Source: a virus. From it: a stretch of DNA of 64,000 bases. Shown piece by piece: positions 56,473-64,000 of the stretch. The position numbers and the translations under genes were made by a program. The notes beneath the pieces were generated by a model, which was given only the letters and a program-made list of their open reading frames with translations, made no database searches and was not told the DNA's origin. The stretch covers positions 22,078-86,077 of IMG/VR virus record IMGVR_UViG_3300050821_006235; one strand, given 5' to 3'. Numbering within the stretch: the first letter of the stretch is position 1; every line of letters starts with the position of its first letter.

Positions 56473-58782
56473 TCAGATCGTGATCATGCTGATCTTCGGG
56501 ACGTTCGAGGCGACCGTCGCGCCCGACGGGAACACCGACGGCAGTCCCGTCGTGCCTTGGCCGGTCAGCATCCACGCCATCGGTGAGGTGTTGACCGACT
56601 GGTCGGCGACGTTGACGAACGGCATCACGTTGGTGCGGTCCGGGCCGACCATGCTCTCCAGCACCACACCCGACCCGGTCGTGACCGTCTCATACACCAC
56701 CCACCACAAGCCCGGGTCGAGGACCATGTACAGGCCTGTCTGGTGGTGGTCCCCGATCGTCGTCCCCGTGGGGAACGCGCCGCCGGAGGTGGCCTCGGTG
56801 TACAGGCATTGCGGGTACCCGGACCATTTCACGTCGTCGTAGATGCCCCACCGCACCGTCGCCTGCGTCGTCGCAGCTTGGGCGAGACGCAGCCCCATCC
56901 ACGCGTAGATCTCGCGGCCCTCGGTCACCAGGTACGGCATCGCGTACATGGTGCCCACAGCGGGGATCGCCAGGGTGGAGTGCGCGCTGCCTTCGGGGGT
57001 GTACCACTGGAACGTGCCGCGAGGTTTCCGCTGCGCGCCCGCCGCTGGGTAGGAGTTCGACAGGGCGACGGCGGGGAAACCGGTGACCGGCGGTACCAAT
57101 GTCTGGAGCGCGTTGTAGAACGCCTGCGCGCAGTATGCGTTGCCGAGCTCGTGCGGGTGCAACCCGTCGCTGCTGAACAGCGCAGGGTTCTTGTTCAGCG
57201 CCGAGTTCAGGTCGGCGAACTGCACCATCCCGTCGAACTCGGCCAGCACGCTCGCGTTTCCCGCGTTGAACGCGGCCACGTCCGGGTCACCGATCACATT
57301 GCTGTACCCGGCGTACCCGTTCGGGAGGATGCGCGGCACGTTCGCGACGATCACCGGGGGCGGGTTGTCGGCCTCCAAACCCCAGCAGTCGAAGCGGACC
57401 GTGCCGCCCGCGTCGATCGCCGTGACCGTGCACACGATCGTCTGCCCGGCGTTCGCCGAGGTGAGGCCGGTGATGCGCTTCACGACCGGGACGTGCGTGC
57501 CCGCGCCGGACGGGACCGCATTGGAGGTGACGATCGTGCCCGTCACCCCGGCGGTACCCGACAGGGTGACCGTGCCGCCCAGCACGCCGGCGTTTGCCAC
57601 GAACTGGAGGTAGATCGTCTCGCCCGTGAAGTCCGCCGGGATCGTCAGGGTGATCGTCGCGCCCGTGGTGCTGGTCGCGTCATGCAAAGTCGAGCCGGAG
57701 GAGAAGTCGGAGGTGCCGGTGGTGGTGGTGAACCCGGCCCCGTAGGACGGCTGCCCGATGCCGGTCCCGGGAGCGTAGTTGTCCTCCCAGATGATCGACG
57801 CCCGGCAGCGGGTGATGCACGCCCGCAACGCCTGCTGGTAAGCGGCCTGAATCTGCGCCTGCGTGGATCCGGGCAGGCCGCCGATGTCGTTGATGCCGAA
57901 CACCAGCAGGTACGCGCCACCATCCGCCGTGTACGGGTACCCGTGCACGTTCTGACCGGTGGCGGGGGTGCGGGGTATCTCCTGCATGACCCGGGCCCAG
58001 CCGCCGTTCGCACGCCCGTCCACGATCAGCTTCGACCCGGACACGGCGAAGTTCCGCCACGCGTCATGGGAGACACCCATGAACCGGCGGAACAGGCTGT
58101 CTATGCGGCCCGACTCCCACCACACGGCGGGAGCCTGCTTCATGTAGGAGTGGCCGAAGATCTGCCACGAGTCCGGTACCGGCACTCCAGGGCTGATCCC
58201 CAGCGTCCCGCCCATCACCGGGGAGGTGTGTGTGTGCGGCGGCAGGCCCGTCTCGTACCCGGAGCCGTTCCAGATCCACCGCTGCCCGGTGTCCTGCGCT
58301 TTGACCTCCTGGCCGACGTACTGGCCGAGCGGGAGCGCCGTCGACGGTGCGAACAGCAGGCTCGACTCACCGTGCGCGAGCGGCCCGCCCTGCACATGCG
58401 CCCACAGCGCGTTGAAGTCGGCCGCGGACACCCCATGGTCGACGGTCGCGCCAGGAGCCTGCGCCTGCTGCTGGGTGCCGTCCTGGCCGCGCGCCACATT
58501 CAACACGTTGACGCCGCCGGACGACAACGCGAACACGACCTCCTGGGAGCCCGCACCCCAGTTCAGCAGAAGCTTGAACGGGAAGGTTTGCGGCAGCAGA
58601 GCCGCGCTGGCGACGGTGATCTGCGAACCGTTGTCCGCGACGACCGTCGTACGGTGCGTCGTCGAGGAGTAGTAGCCGGGCACCGTAGGCGGCGGGTCCA
58701 CGGTGATGACCTGCGGGACCGCCCGGGTCAGCGGCTGCGTGAACGACGGGACAGCGGCCGGGGTGCTGGCGACACTGACCAC
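56473..58782 (-). CDS. tail fibre with SGNH/GDSL hydrolase domain
   Basis: 769 residues. About 1-180 is an attachment region (VGQEVKAQDTGQRWIWNGSG). SGNH domain: block I SWQIFGHSYMKQ (Ser near 210), block III-like VFGINDIGGLP, block V DGLHPHELGNAYCAQ (catalytic Asp/His near 540). A beta-sandwich insert (about 350-470) splits it. The C-terminal part (about 600-769) is beta-rich and may recognise the host. SGNH fibres often de-acetylate surface polysaccharides, which is the inferred role here. Confidence 0.8.
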   Translation of the reverse strand: MVSVASTPAAVPSFTQPLTRAVPQVITVDPPPTVPGYYSSTTHRTTVVADNGSQITVASAALLPQTFPFKLLLNWGAGSQEVVFALSSGGVNVLNVARGQDGTQQQAQAPGATVDHGVSAADFNALWAHVQGGPLAHGESSLLFAPSTALPLGQYVGQEVKAQDTGQRWIWNGSGYETGLPPHTHTSPVMGGTLGISPGVPVPDSWQIFGHSYMKQAPAVWWESGRIDSLFRRFMGVSHDAWRNFAVSGSKLIVDGRANGGWARVMQEIPRTPATGQNVHGYPYTADGGAYLLVFGINDIGGLPGSTQAQIQAAYQQALRACITRCRASIIWEDNYAPGTGIGQPSYGAGFTTTTGTSDFSSGSTLHDATSTTGATITLTIPADFTGETIYLQFVANAGVLGGTVTLSGTAGVTGTIVTSNAVPSGAGTHVPVVKRITGLTSANAGQTIVCTVTAIDAGGTVRFDCWGLEADNPPPVIVANVPRILPNGYAGYSNVIGDPDVAAFNAGNASVLAEFDGMVQFADLNSALNKNPALFSSDGLHPHELGNAYCAQAFYNALQTLVPPVTGFPAVALSNSYPAAGAQRKPRGTFQWYTPEGSAHSTLAIPAVGTMYAMPYLVTEGREIYAWMGLRLAQAATTQATVRWGIYDDVKWSGYPQCLYTEATSGGAFPTGTTIGDHHQTGLYMVLDPGLWWVVYETVTTGSGVVLESMVGPDRTNVMPFVNVADQSVNTSPMAWMLTGQGTTGLPSVFPSGATVASNVPKISMITI

Positions 58783-58786
58783 TGCG

Positions 58787-59257
58787 TTAGCCGCCCATGC
58801 CCTCGAACACGATCGTCCCGCTGCACGCGGTGTTCGCCGCGGTGATCGTGGTCCCGGAGGTGACCGTCACACCCAGCCGGGTCGACACGTCCATCTCCGG
58901 CTCCCGCGCATACGGCCACACGCAGTACACCAAACCGCCGTTGATCGGGATCTTCCACCGGCGCAGCACCGCGCCGGCAACGGGTTCGACCGTGAAGTTC
59001 GTCTGCCCGGTCGTCCCCGCGGCGAGGGTGGTGACGTTGTCGATGCTGACCGTGCCGGCGGACGCCGTGCCCGCCGTCGTCTGCCGCTGCAAGATGACCT
59101 CAACGGGTGAGTCCGTGGTCGTCGTGTCAGTCGTCGACACCGACAGTTCGATGATCCGCACCTGCGCTGTGGACGGGGTCACCAACTGCACCATCGTCTT
59201 CGAGGTGGACGCCGCGGCCAGCAGCAGACCAGACCACGACACGCTGTACCTGGCCAT
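58787..59257 (-). CDS. small virion/fibre accessory protein
   Basis: 156 residues after GGGAG. Beta-rich (RYSVSWSGLLLAAASTSKTM, VQLVTPSTAQVRIIELSVST; TVTSGTTITAANTACSGTIV) like phage surface or baseplate decorations. First gene of the late operon after two hairpins. Confidence 0.65.
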   Translation of the reverse strand: MARYSVSWSGLLLAAASTSKTMVQLVTPSTAQVRIIELSVSTTDTTTTDSPVEVILQRQTTAGTASAGTVSIDNVTTLAAGTTGQTNFTVEPVAGAVLRRWKIPINGGLVYCVWPYAREPEMDVSTRLGVTVTSGTTITAANTACSGTIVFEGMGG

Positions 59258-59411
59258 AGGGGACTCCCCGATTCAGTTGTGGAGGGGACGCGGCCGGAGG
59301 GTGCGGCGTGCGTCGTCGGGTTCGGGGCGCGGCGCGGTCACAGGACGGGCGGAGGGGTGCCGCGTCTGCGCAGGTGGCATGTGAGCGACCTGCGGTTTCA
59401 CGGGAGGGGTC

Positions 59412-59495
59412 CGCGGTACGGTCGGCCGCGCCCCTCGCGTGCGGGGCCGAACCGTACCGGGCGTTCTCCCGCACCGTGGACGAGGCGGGAGAGTC
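59412..59495 (-). terminator. two hairpins in the gap before the fibre operon
   Basis: CTCCCGC (59465-59471 region) with GCGGGAG (about 59489-59495), and CGGTACGGT near 59412 with AACCGTACCG ending near 59461. Both lie between the HTH gene and the fibre operon. Probably terminators for the HTH transcript, with the late promoter between 59258 and 59411, where nothing else was recognised. Confidence 0.5.
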
Positions 59496-59500
59496 TTGGG

Positions 59501-59746
59501 TCAGGCCGCGCGGCGGGCGCGTTCGCGGGTCTTGAACTCCGCCTTCGCGACGTCCAGCCGCCAGTAGCGGGGCCAGCCGCGCTCGTCACGGATCTCCGTG
59601 CCGCCCTTGGTGGCCACGTTGAGGTGCCCGCGAGCGACCCACTGGCGGATGACGGTCGGCTTCACGTCGGCGAGCTTCGCAGCCTGCGCAGTGGTGAGGA
59701 GGTCGTTGCGGAACTCGTCGAGGGTCTCGTAGTAGTCAAGGTCCAC
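59501..59746 (-). CDS. HTH DNA-binding protein (excisionase/MerR-like)
   Basis: 81 residues. LTTAQAAKLADVKPTVIRQW, VARGHL and TKGGTEIRDERGWPRYWRLD fit the winged-helix HTH_17 pattern used by phage excisionases and small regulators. It is isolated by a terminator upstream (59770-59800) and two hairpins downstream. It could be a directionality factor for the 9907 recombinase or a late-gene activator. Confidence 0.7.
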   Translation of the reverse strand: MDLDYYETLDEFRNDLLTTAQAAKLADVKPTVIRQWVARGHLNVATKGGTEIRDERGWPRYWRLDVAKAEFKTRERARRAA

Positions 59747-59769
59747 GAAACACCCCCAGACATGCGGAA

Positions 59770-59800
59770 TGCCCCCGACCGGCTATCCGGGTCGGGGGCA
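59770..59800 (-). terminator. 11-bp terminator hairpin upstream of HTH gene
   Basis: TGCCCCCGACC (59770-59780) and its complement (59790-59800). It ends the early-type operon reading from 63952 and separates it from the HTH gene. Confidence 0.65.
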
Positions 59801-59857
59801 CAAATGTACTTCTGGCACGGACTGTACCGCGTCACACAGGCTGTCACAACCAGCAGG

Positions 59858-60157
59858 TCAAGCGGGCTTGCGCGTGTTGCCTTGCGTCGGTCGGCCGAAG
59901 TCTTCCGGCGTCACCGGCGAAGGGTCGGAGCAGCTTCCGTCTCCGTCGCGTCGCCCGTATGTCCAGCAGTGCCCAAACGGTAGGTCGTCGTACGGCAGCC
60001 CGCAGCCGGGGCAGGTCCAGTCCGGGTCTCGTTCGTGGCCGCCCGCCTTGCCTGCCGCGTAGAGCAGAGCTTCCATCTCGGGGTCGGGTGTCGGGGCGTC
60101 GCGGATCTGGCGTTGCGGGGGCAGGCCGAACGCTGGCGAGCCGGGGTGGAAGGTCAT
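59858..60157 (-). CDS. hypothetical protein with zinc-type cluster
   Basis: 99 residues from ATG overlapping the upstream TAA by one base. CPGCGLPYDDLPFGHC (C-x2-C-x11-H-C) in the middle and Pro-rich ends. Last gene of the early-type operon. Confidence 0.6.
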   Translation of the reverse strand: MTFHPGSPAFGLPPQRQIRDAPTPDPEMEALLYAAGKAGGHERDPDWTCPGCGLPYDDLPFGHCWTYGRRDGDGSCSDPSPVTPEDFGRPTQGNTRKPA

Positions 60158-60600
60158 TAGTCGGGCCATTCTGCGAGGTAGAAGTCCCCGTACGGCGGGA
60201 ACAGCTCCGCGACTGCTGGTGTGCACCCGCTCGGACGGTCGTTGTGCGGCTGCTTGGTGAGCCTGTAGATCACCGTCTGGTTCTCACCTTCCTGGTTCTC
60301 GCCTTCGAGCCGCAGCAGGTCCCCCTCGATGCGGCCGAACCGCGGCTGATCGTCACGACGCCTCCCGCAAAGCCTCGACGGGAGTAGCGTGATGTCCTTA
60401 ACGGCGTCGGCGCTGAGGAGTATGTACGGGTCGGCGTTGAGGATGCTGACACGCCCCTCACGGTCCCAGAAATAGGAGAACCGGCCATCGTGCGCTCGCG
60501 CTTCGTGGCCATCCAGACAGCACGCGGTGCAGTCCCAGGTGACCTCGCCCGTGCGGCGGTAGAGGTCATCCTTGGCTGTCGGCTGCCAGGTCCCGATCAT
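60157..60600 (-). CDS. hypothetical protein
   Basis: 147 residues from ATG at 60600 (ATGA overlap). WDCTACCLDGHEARAHDGRF suggests a metal site. A beta-rich middle (YILLSADAVKDITLLPSRLC) and DFYLAEWPD end. No family recognised. Confidence 0.55.
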   Translation of the reverse strand: MIGTWQPTAKDDLYRRTGEVTWDCTACCLDGHEARAHDGRFSYFWDREGRVSILNADPYILLSADAVKDITLLPSRLCGRRRDDQPRFGRIEGDLLRLEGENQEGENQTVIYRLTKQPHNDRPSGCTPAVAELFPPYGDFYLAEWPD

Positions 60601-60815
60601 GGCTCGATCCGCCAGTCGAGCTCGATGCCCTCTTGAATCATGGTCGCCGCCCACATCACATCGTCTCGGTGGATCTCTACTGGTGGGTTGAGCTTCACGT
60701 ACTGGCCGTTCAACCGGTTGAGGACCTGTGCGATGTGAGGGAACTCCGGCAGGACGAGGGGGAAGTCCCGGCCGTACAGGCCCCATCCGCCAATGCCGAC
60801 CTCGCCGTCGCTCAT
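60597..60815 (-). CDS. small hypothetical protein
   Basis: 72 residues from ATG at 60815, in ATGA overlap with the DUF6221 gene. Contains VEIHRDDVMWAATMIQEGIE. Alpha/beta, soluble, no family recognised. Confidence 0.55.
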   Translation of the reverse strand: MSDGEVGIGGWGLYGRDFPLVLPEFPHIAQVLNRLNGQYVKLNPPVEIHRDDVMWAATMIQEGIELDWRIEP

Positions 60816-61279
60816 GGGGTCCATCCTCCCGCCACCTCGGTGTACCCGGCGAGATCCCGGAACCGGTACCCCCAGGCGAGCACGTGGACCATCTCGCGGG
60901 CGAGCCGACTTGCGATCGGGACGGTGATGAAGTGGCCGGTCTCGTCCCGGTCACCCCAGTCGGCGTTGATCACCCGTTCACAGCGGGCGAGGATGGCCAG
61001 GTCCGCCTCACAGCGGGCGATCACGTCGCGGGGGTCGTGGCGGGCGATGTGCTCGTGCTGGTTGCGGCCGTCCTCCGCAAAGGCGATCACGGCCACCTCG
61101 GGCACGTCGGCGTCGGTCTCCCCGATGAGGCGCGCGTGCTCTTCGATCGTCGGCCAGCGTCCTCCTCGCGTCGGCCCGACACGCCACTCTGCGGCCTGAT
61201 ATCCGCCACAGGTGACCAGCTGTGCGCCGGTCTTGTCGCGCTCGATCGTCGCGCGCAGCCAGTCCACCAGTTCGATCAC
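60812..61279 (-). CDS. DUF6221-like protein (copy 3)
   Basis: 155 residues. MIELVDWLRATIERDKTGAQ, then QHEHIARHDPRDVIARCEAD and a Trp-containing end (YRFRDLAGYTEVAGGWTP) match DUF6221. It overlaps copy 4 by 4 bases; the pair probably arose by tandem duplication. Confidence 0.8.
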   Translation of the reverse strand: MIELVDWLRATIERDKTGAQLVTCGGYQAAEWRVGPTRGGRWPTIEEHARLIGETDADVPEVAVIAFAEDGRNQHEHIARHDPRDVIARCEADLAILARCERVINADWGDRDETGHFITVPIASRLAREMVHVLAWGYRFRDLAGYTEVAGGWTP

Positions 61280-61647
61280 GGCTCCCAGTCCTCCGCAAGG
61301 TCGGCGTACCCGTCAGGGTCGCGGTGCCGGTAGATCCTCGCCAGCCGCTTCAGCGGCGTGCAAGGGCGATCCGGGGTGTGGTAGTCGCCCCAGTCGCACC
61401 GGTGGGTACGGTCGTGGCGCGCAAGTTCAGCGAGCTGGTATTCGCAGTCTGCGATGATCTGGCGCGGCTGGTTCTCCACGATGTGCTCGCCGTCCGCTCT
61501 CTCGTACACCCAGTCGACGATCTGATCGACCGGGTGCCCGTTGGTGATGCTGCCGCCGTCAAGGTCCCACTCGCCTTGTGTCGCCTTCTCGGCTCTCGCC
61601 TTCCTGGCCTCAATCAGCGGGCGCAACCACTCCGCCAAGGTGATCAT
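61276..61647 (-). CDS. DUF6221-like protein (copy 4)
   Basis: 123 residues from ATG at 61647. MITLAEWLRPLIEARKARAE, VENQPRQIIADCEYQLAELA and the ending YRHRDPDGYADLAEDWEP resemble copy 3, but the HIARHDP core is changed to HIVENQP. Clear relative in tandem, with diverged core. Confidence 0.75.
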   Translation of the reverse strand: MITLAEWLRPLIEARKARAEKATQGEWDLDGGSITNGHPVDQIVDWVYERADGEHIVENQPRQIIADCEYQLAELARHDRTHRCDWGDYHTPDRPCTPLKRLARIYRHRDPDGYADLAEDWEP

Positions 61648-61856
61648 TCGGTGCACGCCCTTCGTACCGCGTCGGCCAGCTCTTGCGCCGCTTCCGGTGT
61701 GATCATCAGCCGGGCGGTCGTTGGCGTCTTCGCCACGGACATCGGCCCCGGATCGTCGTCGTAGATCGTCAGGACCGCCACACCAGACGTGAGCACCTCG
61801 ACCGTGACGCGGTTGCCGACGTTGTCGAAGAACTCCCACACCTCCAGGTCACTCAC
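61644..61856 (-). CDS. small hypothetical protein
   Basis: 70 residues. Beta-hairpin start (WEFFDNVGNRVTVEVLTSGV, VLTIYDDD), then a helix (TPEAAQELADAVRRAC). ATGA overlaps on both sides. Unknown role. Confidence 0.6.
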   Translation of the reverse strand: MSDLEVWEFFDNVGNRVTVEVLTSGVAVLTIYDDDPGPMSVAKTPTTARLMITPEAAQELADAVRRACTE

Positions 61857-62227
61857 GGCTTCCTCCGCTCCCCGTCCTCAGGCCAGTAGGCGGCGATCAG
61901 TTCCGGGCCGGGCAGCCGCGCGTCCCCCAGGCGCAAGAGGTCCCTCGCGTTGCCGGGCTCCAAGATCTGCCCCTGCTCGGAGAGCCGCCCGCGTTGACGC
62001 CGTACGTAGCGCCTACCGCTCTCCGTGATCCGCTCTTCCCAGCCCGCACCTCCGGGAAGGAAGTCTCCACGGGCTCGGGCAGCGGCCAGCTCGTCGGCCA
62101 TGCCGTGCCCGTACCGGCAGTCGATGTCCTGGCAGGCGTGATCGTCACCGTGCGGCCAGTAGAAAAGCGGTGTCCCGTGGATAGGGCACACGCATTCCTC
62201 GTCGCATCGGTGCTGCCGCTCAGGCAC
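61853..62227 (-). CDS. hypothetical protein with Cys/His cluster
   Basis: 124 residues. HRCDEECVCPIHG, HACQDIDCRYGH in the first third form likely zinc sites. The C-terminus is Arg/Gly-rich and charged. No family recognised. Confidence 0.6.
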   Translation of the reverse strand: MPERQHRCDEECVCPIHGTPLFYWPHGDDHACQDIDCRYGHGMADELAAARARGDFLPGGAGWEERITESGRRYVRRQRGRLSEQGQILEPGNARDLLRLGDARLPGPELIAAYWPEDGERRKP

Positions 62228-62681
62228 CGTCGCCGTCCTTTCCTTCGCGCTCCCAGTTCACGAGCGGTTCGAAGCGCAGGATTGCCTTCGCTAGATCGCT
62301 CGCCTCACGCCACGACAGGGCACGGCGAGGCAGCCGCAGGATCTGGACAGCGAACTTCCCGGCAGGGGCGGGCGTCTCGGGTGGATCCTCGGCATCATCC
62401 CTTGGGGCACGCTCCTCGACGCCGACCGAGATGAAGCCGCCGCCGTCCAATCCGACCGCCGTGGATGCCGCGTACGCCAGACCACCGCGCGGGTCGGACC
62501 AGTGCCCGTACTGAGGATGCTCAAGGCACCACGCGAGGATCAGGCTGTCGATGGAGTGGCGCGGGTTGAGATCCCGCTGCCTGTGCAGCCAATGCACCAG
62601 GTAGTCGAAGGTCGTCAAGGCCTCAACGGGACCGTCGGGTCCGGGCTGCACATTCCACTGCCGTTCGGGCTGCTCAGGCAT
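62220..62681 (-). CDS. hypothetical protein
   Basis: 153 residues from ATG at 62681. FDYLVHWLHRQRDLNPRHSI, DSLILAWCLEHPQYG look helical; LDGGGFISVGVEERAPRDDA and AVQILRLPRRALSWREASDL follow. 8-base overlap with the gene upstream. No family recognised. Confidence 0.6.
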   Translation of the reverse strand: MPEQPERQWNVQPGPDGPVEALTTFDYLVHWLHRQRDLNPRHSIDSLILAWCLEHPQYGHWSDPRGGLAYAASTAVGLDGGGFISVGVEERAPRDDAEDPPETPAPAGKFAVQILRLPRRALSWREASDLAKAILRFEPLVNWEREGKDGDGA

Positions 62682-62937
62682 CGTCGCCACCGGCCAGCGC
62701 CTCATCCCAGGAATACGAGCAGCGGGTGCACTCGCGGTGCAGGCGCTCGTTGGGCTGGTAGCCAACGAACACCAGATCCGATCCGTGCAGGCACCGACCG
62801 TGCGCGAGGTACTTGGTTGTCGCCCCCAGATTCCCGCACTTGATGCAGCGGGGCTCATCGCCGGAGAACGGCGGCAGCTCCACCCGCTTGCGTTCTTCGC
62901 GGCCCAGAGCAGTCGGCAACGGCGGGGCTTCCGGCAT
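62674..62937 (-). CDS. zinc-ribbon protein
   Basis: 87 residues from ATG at 62937. CIKCGN at about 32-35 and ECTRCSY near 72-75 (two C-x2-C pairs), separated by KYLAHGRCLHGSDLVFVGYQ, form a probable zinc ribbon. Role unknown. Confidence 0.6.
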   Translation of the reverse strand: MPEAPPLPTALGREERKRVELPPFSGDEPRCIKCGNLGATTKYLAHGRCLHGSDLVFVGYQPNERLHRECTRCSYSWDEALAGGDDA

Positions 62938-62969
62938 GGCCTCCAGGTTCAGGCCGTTGCGGCGGCGTC

Positions 62970-63119
62970 TCAACGCACCCTCGCCCACAGGTCGAAGAGG
63001 ACCGCCGCGGCGATCACGGCCAAGGAGAGGGCAATCCTCCACACCAACCGCCACCTCAACGCCCGTAGAGCGTCGGTCCTACGCTCCTCCGCACTGCGCT
63101 TGCTGTCGTCATCCGTCAT
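62970..63119 (-). CDS. 49-residue membrane protein
   Basis: ATG in ATGA overlap with the upstream stop. A charged helix (DDDSKRSAEERRTDALRALR) and one hydrophobic segment (IALSLAVIAAAVLFDLW). The junction and clear single-pass topology support it. Confidence 0.6.
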   Translation of the reverse strand: MTDDDSKRSAEERRTDALRALRWRLVWRIALSLAVIAAAVLFDLWARVR

Positions 63120-63952
63120 GACGCCGCCTTCCGGGTCTTGGCCTGCTGCCGCCTCGCGACCTCAGCCATCAGCAACCCATACCGCTCGTTCGTGTACGTC
63201 TCCCCGCACTCCCCGCACTCCGCCTCATCCGCCAACCCCGCTCCCCCATCCCAGCGGCGGACCGCCTTGACCCCGCACGACCAGCACGGCACCGGGAGAT
63301 CCTGGTGCTTGGGTGTGAGCCCCAGCAGGTGCCGGATCTTGCGGTGCACTGTGAGGATCTCCAGGCCGAACTCCGCCCCGGACAAGTCCAGCATCACCTC
63401 GGCGTAGTCCGCTGCCGGCCGCACCCACCCAATCGTCCCGGGCGGAAGATCGGCGGCCTGCGAGATCGGGATGTACCGCATCATCGGCTCGGGTTCGAGG
63501 GCCAGCGCCGCATCCAGGTGCGCGGACAGGGTCGCGACCATGCGCGACAACGGCACCCCGGCGTCCATCCGCCGCGACGAGACGCGACGCCCCGGCTCCG
63601 ACAGGTTCGCTACAGCCCGCACCCGGTCATCCCAACTGGCCACCAGGTGGATGATCTCGACCATGAGGGCGTCGACACCGAGGTTCGGCGGGACGCTGTG
63701 GTCCCGGCTCCCGCTGACCTTGTCGTGCCCTCCAGAGCCCTTCTCCGCCAGCCTCAGGTACAACTCCACATACGCCTCAGGCAGCCACCCCAGGCACGTG
63801 GCGATGTGCGCCCGGTCGGCGGCGCAGAACGTGCGCGGGCCGAGCAACGGGTTCTTGCCGGCGTCCCGGCTCGCGCACCGTTCGCCGCGGGCGCACGGCC
63901 GTTGCCCGTCCCCGTCCGCATCGGCCGGCGCGCTGTGGATCCAATAGGCCAT
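63116..63952 (-). CDS. hypothetical protein, first gene of early-type operon
   Basis: 278 residues after GGGGGAG. An N-terminal Cys cluster (CARGERCASRD; FCAADRAHIATC), a helical middle (YVELYLRLAEKGSGGHDKVS; NLGVDALMVEIIHLVASWDD) and a C-terminal zinc ribbon (PCWSCGVKA; EAECGECGETYTNERYG). This layout is seen in several actinophage proteins without known function. The gene opens the operon; promoter sequence would lie at or beyond 63953-64000. Confidence 0.65.
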   Translation of the reverse strand: MAYWIHSAPADADGDGQRPCARGERCASRDAGKNPLLGPRTFCAADRAHIATCLGWLPEAYVELYLRLAEKGSGGHDKVSGSRDHSVPPNLGVDALMVEIIHLVASWDDRVRAVANLSEPGRRVSSRRMDAGVPLSRMVATLSAHLDAALALEPEPMMRYIPISQAADLPPGTIGWVRPAADYAEVMLDLSGAEFGLEILTVHRKIRHLLGLTPKHQDLPVPCWSCGVKAVRRWDGGAGLADEAECGECGETYTNERYGLLMAEVARRQQAKTRKAAS

Positions 63953-64000
63953 CAGTATCTCCCCCGTTCTCGGACGTCAGCCCGCGCTGTGGTTGGTTCG

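Noticed and set aside
1-64000. CRISPR array or recognised anti-phage defence operon
   Set aside because: No regularly spaced repeats, cas-type, restriction-modification, CBASS or retron genes could be identified. The HNH proteins look like homing or phage types.

Overview
The window is high-GC DNA from an actinomycete. Evidence for this is a WhiB-like regulator, DUF2637 and DUF5753/DUF397 proteins, a Methyltransf_19 enzyme, many GTG starts and ATGA/GTGA gene junctions. It reads as mobile DNA. A plus-strand block occupies about 1-23.3 kb and a minus-strand tailed-phage block about 23.8-64 kb. The two converge on a cluster of hairpin terminators at 23.3-23.8 kb.

Plus block. 10-5013 is a tight operon: zinc-type small proteins, an HNH nuclease, WhiB, a DUF2637 membrane protein and several small membrane proteins. 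A perfect hairpin then precedes an FtsK/TraB-type DNA translocase (5066-6997), the hallmark of actinomycete conjugative elements (AICEs and plasmids). 7025-12801 holds a winged-helix protein, many short proteins, two DUF6221 genes and a tyrosine recombinase (9907-10902) that overlaps both neighbours. 13158-20868 looks like cargo or regulation: a methyltransferase, two XRE-DUF5753/DUF397 pairs, a GntR regulator, an RsbW-like ATPase, a third DUF397 gene and a kinase-like protein. 20927-23301 holds short proteins, one with a Phd/YefM-like N-terminus, that share a repeated translation leader.

Phage block, read right to left. 63952-59858 is an early-type operon of small proteins with two more DUF6221 genes. 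A terminator, an HTH gene and two more hairpins follow. The late genes then begin, unusually, with tail-fibre-type proteins (59257-52831): an SGNH-hydrolase fibre, an 18-residue repeat protein and a His/Arg-rich protein. Next come an odd 114-nt tRNA, small genes, terminase, a portal-Nudix-MuF fusion, an XkdF-like protease, scaffold, capsid, connectors, tail tube, frameshifted tail chaperone, tape measure and a LamG-bearing tail protein. Membrane proteins, a GH25 endolysin and a few small proteins end the block.

Most notable points: (1) an HNH gene sits between two versions of the 3' end of its neighbour, as if the inserted cassette brought a replacement gene end; (2) the portal carries a complete Nudix domain and shares a 13-residue motif with the capsid N-terminus, possibly a protease site; (3) the tRNA can be folded with a 10-bp acceptor stem and a long variable arm; (4) a tandem-HNH gene has its ribosome-binding site at the foot of a perfect 15-bp hairpin; (5) conjugation-type and virion-type modules may form one element, since DUF6221 genes lie in both arms. 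No ends of the element are visible, so two adjacent elements remain possible. All function calls rest on motifs and gene order read by eye.
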